Made by a program: the position numbers and the translations under genes. Below, piece by piece: positions 63,134-64,000 of a DNA stretch of 64,000 nt; position 1 is the stretch's first letter, and every line of letters starts with the position of its first letter. Location of the stretch: the NCBI GenBank assembly GCA_945862245.1, contig CAMAXN010000007.1, positions 20,583-84,582 of the forward strand. Direction: 5' to 3'. This DNA is from Prosthecobacter debontii (GTDB taxonomy: Bacteria > Verrucomicrobiota > Verrucomicrobiia > Verrucomicrobiales > Akkermansiaceae). The notes beneath the pieces are model-generated. The model did no database searches. It saw only the letters and a list, made by a program, of their open reading frames with translations, and was not told where the DNA came from.

Positions 63134-63382
63134 ATGAATTAAGTAAATCAGATTTAAATCACCGGCAAGTTTTTTTATTCATTTACTAAAACTAACATTC
63201 ATGATGCGTGTATTTCGTGCCCGCAGCTCTTAGGAGTTACAGGCTTGACACGCATTCGGTTCCCTGTTGATCTACGCCCCGGCGCCAGCAGCCCTTATCG
63301 AAGCTACAGCAGGTTTCTGCCAACCACCCGGATATTCCGCCCCCAACTCAGTTGCGGCTACCTACCACCAATCCTCATCCTC

Positions 63383-64000
63383 ATGGAACTCACATCACCT
63401 CTCTGGTACTTTTGCTATATTACCGTTCTGATCGGCTTGGCTGGTTACGGTTCACACCGCCTTACGATCATTTACCTCTATCTGAAGCATTCGCGCAACA
63501 AGCCTGTGCCGCTACGCGAATTCCAGGATCTGCCTCTGGTAACCATCCAGCTCCCCGTTTTCAATGAGATGCACGTGGTGGATCGGCTCCTCGATTCGGT
63601 TTCAAAAATCGATTACCCGAAGGACAAGATTCAGATCCAGCTTCTCGACGATTCCACGGATGACACCGTGGAAATCTGCCGCGCAGGAATTGCCCGCCTC
63701 GTAGAACAGGGCTTCGATGCCGAGCATATCCACCGCACCGACCGCACCGGCTTCAAGGCGGGTGCCCTGGAGAACGGTACGCTTTTCGCGAAGGGTGAAT
63801 ATCTCTTCATCCTAGACGCAGACTTCGTCCCAAACGCGGATGTCCTGAAAAAGACGATCCACTATTTCTCGGACGACAATATCGGCATGATCCAGACTCG
63901 CTGGGGCCACTTGAACCGCACTTATAACATCCTCACCCGCATCCAAGCAATGTTCCTCGACGGGCATTTGGAGCTCGAACAGACCGCCCGCAATCGCTCC
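63383..64000 (+). CDS. Family 2 glycosyltransferase, cellulose synthase-like (cut by the right edge)
   Basis: 206 codons from ATG 63383, running off the window. A membrane helix (about 8-28) precedes the catalytic domain: VTIQLPVFNE, LLDDSTDDTVE with the UDP-sugar Asp pair (89-90), RTGFKAGALENG, and the LDADFVP metal site (145-147). IQTRWGHLNRTY follows. Processive GT2 enzymes of this type make polysaccharides. The acceptor motif QxxRW lies beyond the window. Confidence 0.93.
   Translation, partial: MELTSPLWYFCYITVLIGLAGYGSHRLTIIYLYLKHSRNKPVPLREFQDLPLVTIQLPVFNEMHVVDRLLDSVSKIDYPKDKIQIQLLDDSTDDTVEICRAGIARLVEQGFDAEHIHRTDRTGFKAGALENGTLFAKGEYLFILDADFVPNADVLKKTIHYFSDDNIGMIQTRWGHLNRTYNILTRIQAMFLDGHLELEQTARNRS

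Noticed and set aside
63245..63273. TTGACA as the -35 of the glycosyltransferase promoter
   Set aside because: The matching -10 at the right spacing (TGATCT) is poor, and one hexamer can occur by chance.
1..64000. CRISPR arrays, tRNA or rRNA genes
   Set aside because: No regularly spaced identical repeats and no cloverleaf or rRNA-like stretch was seen in the intergenic regions.

Overview
The window reads as chromosomal DNA of a Gram-negative bacterium of the PVC group, most likely a Verrucomicrobiota member. This is inferred from gene content, not from a marker rRNA: Kdo activation (kdsB), TolC/RND efflux, many lipoproteins, a kdsB-pyrG pair as in Chlamydiae, secreted sialate esterase and sulfatase-type genes, a cytochrome c with a PA14-like domain, and start codons that mostly lack Shine-Dalgarno motifs. 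No rRNA, tRNA, CRISPR array, insertion sequence or prophage was seen. Coding density is high, with short operons on both strands.

Layout. 1-4.4 kb: the 5' part of alaS (leaving the window), then glyS, a ferredoxin, a DciA-like gene, a HAD-Nudix fusion and folB. 4.4-9 kb: malate dehydrogenase, a long nucleotide kinase, a TPR gene broken by a stop codon, and a sialate O-acetylesterase. 9-15.3 kb: flavin reductase, DsbD-like protein, LON-domain protein, phosphodiester glycosidase-like lipoprotein, two small unknowns and queE. 15.4-22.7 kb: 5-oxoprolinase (pxpBC fusion, pxpA), trmO, a large acidic lipoprotein, pdxH, a small lipoprotein and a HAD phosphatase. 22.8-30.1 kb: a fused exonuclease-DNA ligase, cobalamin adenosyltransferase, GTP-type PEPCK and recJ. 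30.1-34.1 kb: a decayed sulfatase, then a cytochrome c/beta-propeller pair. 34.3-39.9 kb: nuoM, nuoN, an SGNH hydrolase, a small ORF and recF. 40-47.7 kb: AsmA-like protein, a tightly packed scpA-FKBP-rhodanese-ppnP-DUF2459 operon, a duplicated LOG protein, cytosine deaminase and a SRPBCC protein. 47.8-50.8 kb: two tiny membrane-protein genes, a heavily mutated DUF2075 ATPase gene and a DUF3050 protein. 50.9-54.9 kb: kdsB-pyrG-nadE. 55.1-63.1 kb: a higBA toxin-antitoxin pair, a palindromic repeat and a heavy-metal RND efflux operon that has a FitAB-type toxin-antitoxin pair sitting inside it on the other strand. The right edge cuts a family 2 glycosyltransferase.

Four signals stand out. (1) A HAD phosphatase-Nudix fusion overlaps folB by 4 bp and could carry out the two dephosphorylation steps before FolB in folate synthesis. 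(2) A single 898-residue protein joins the MBL/beta-CASP exonuclease and the ATP-dependent ligase that are separate partners in the known LigB repair cluster. (3) A dispersed AT-rich repeat with a 7-bp period occurs five times, always in the direction of, and at most about 31 nt from, the start codon of the next gene (alaS, pxpBC, nuoN, recF, pyrG). (4) Several genes are freshly broken (TPR gene, sulfatase, DUF2075), one by a 7-bp tandem duplication that can be read directly.
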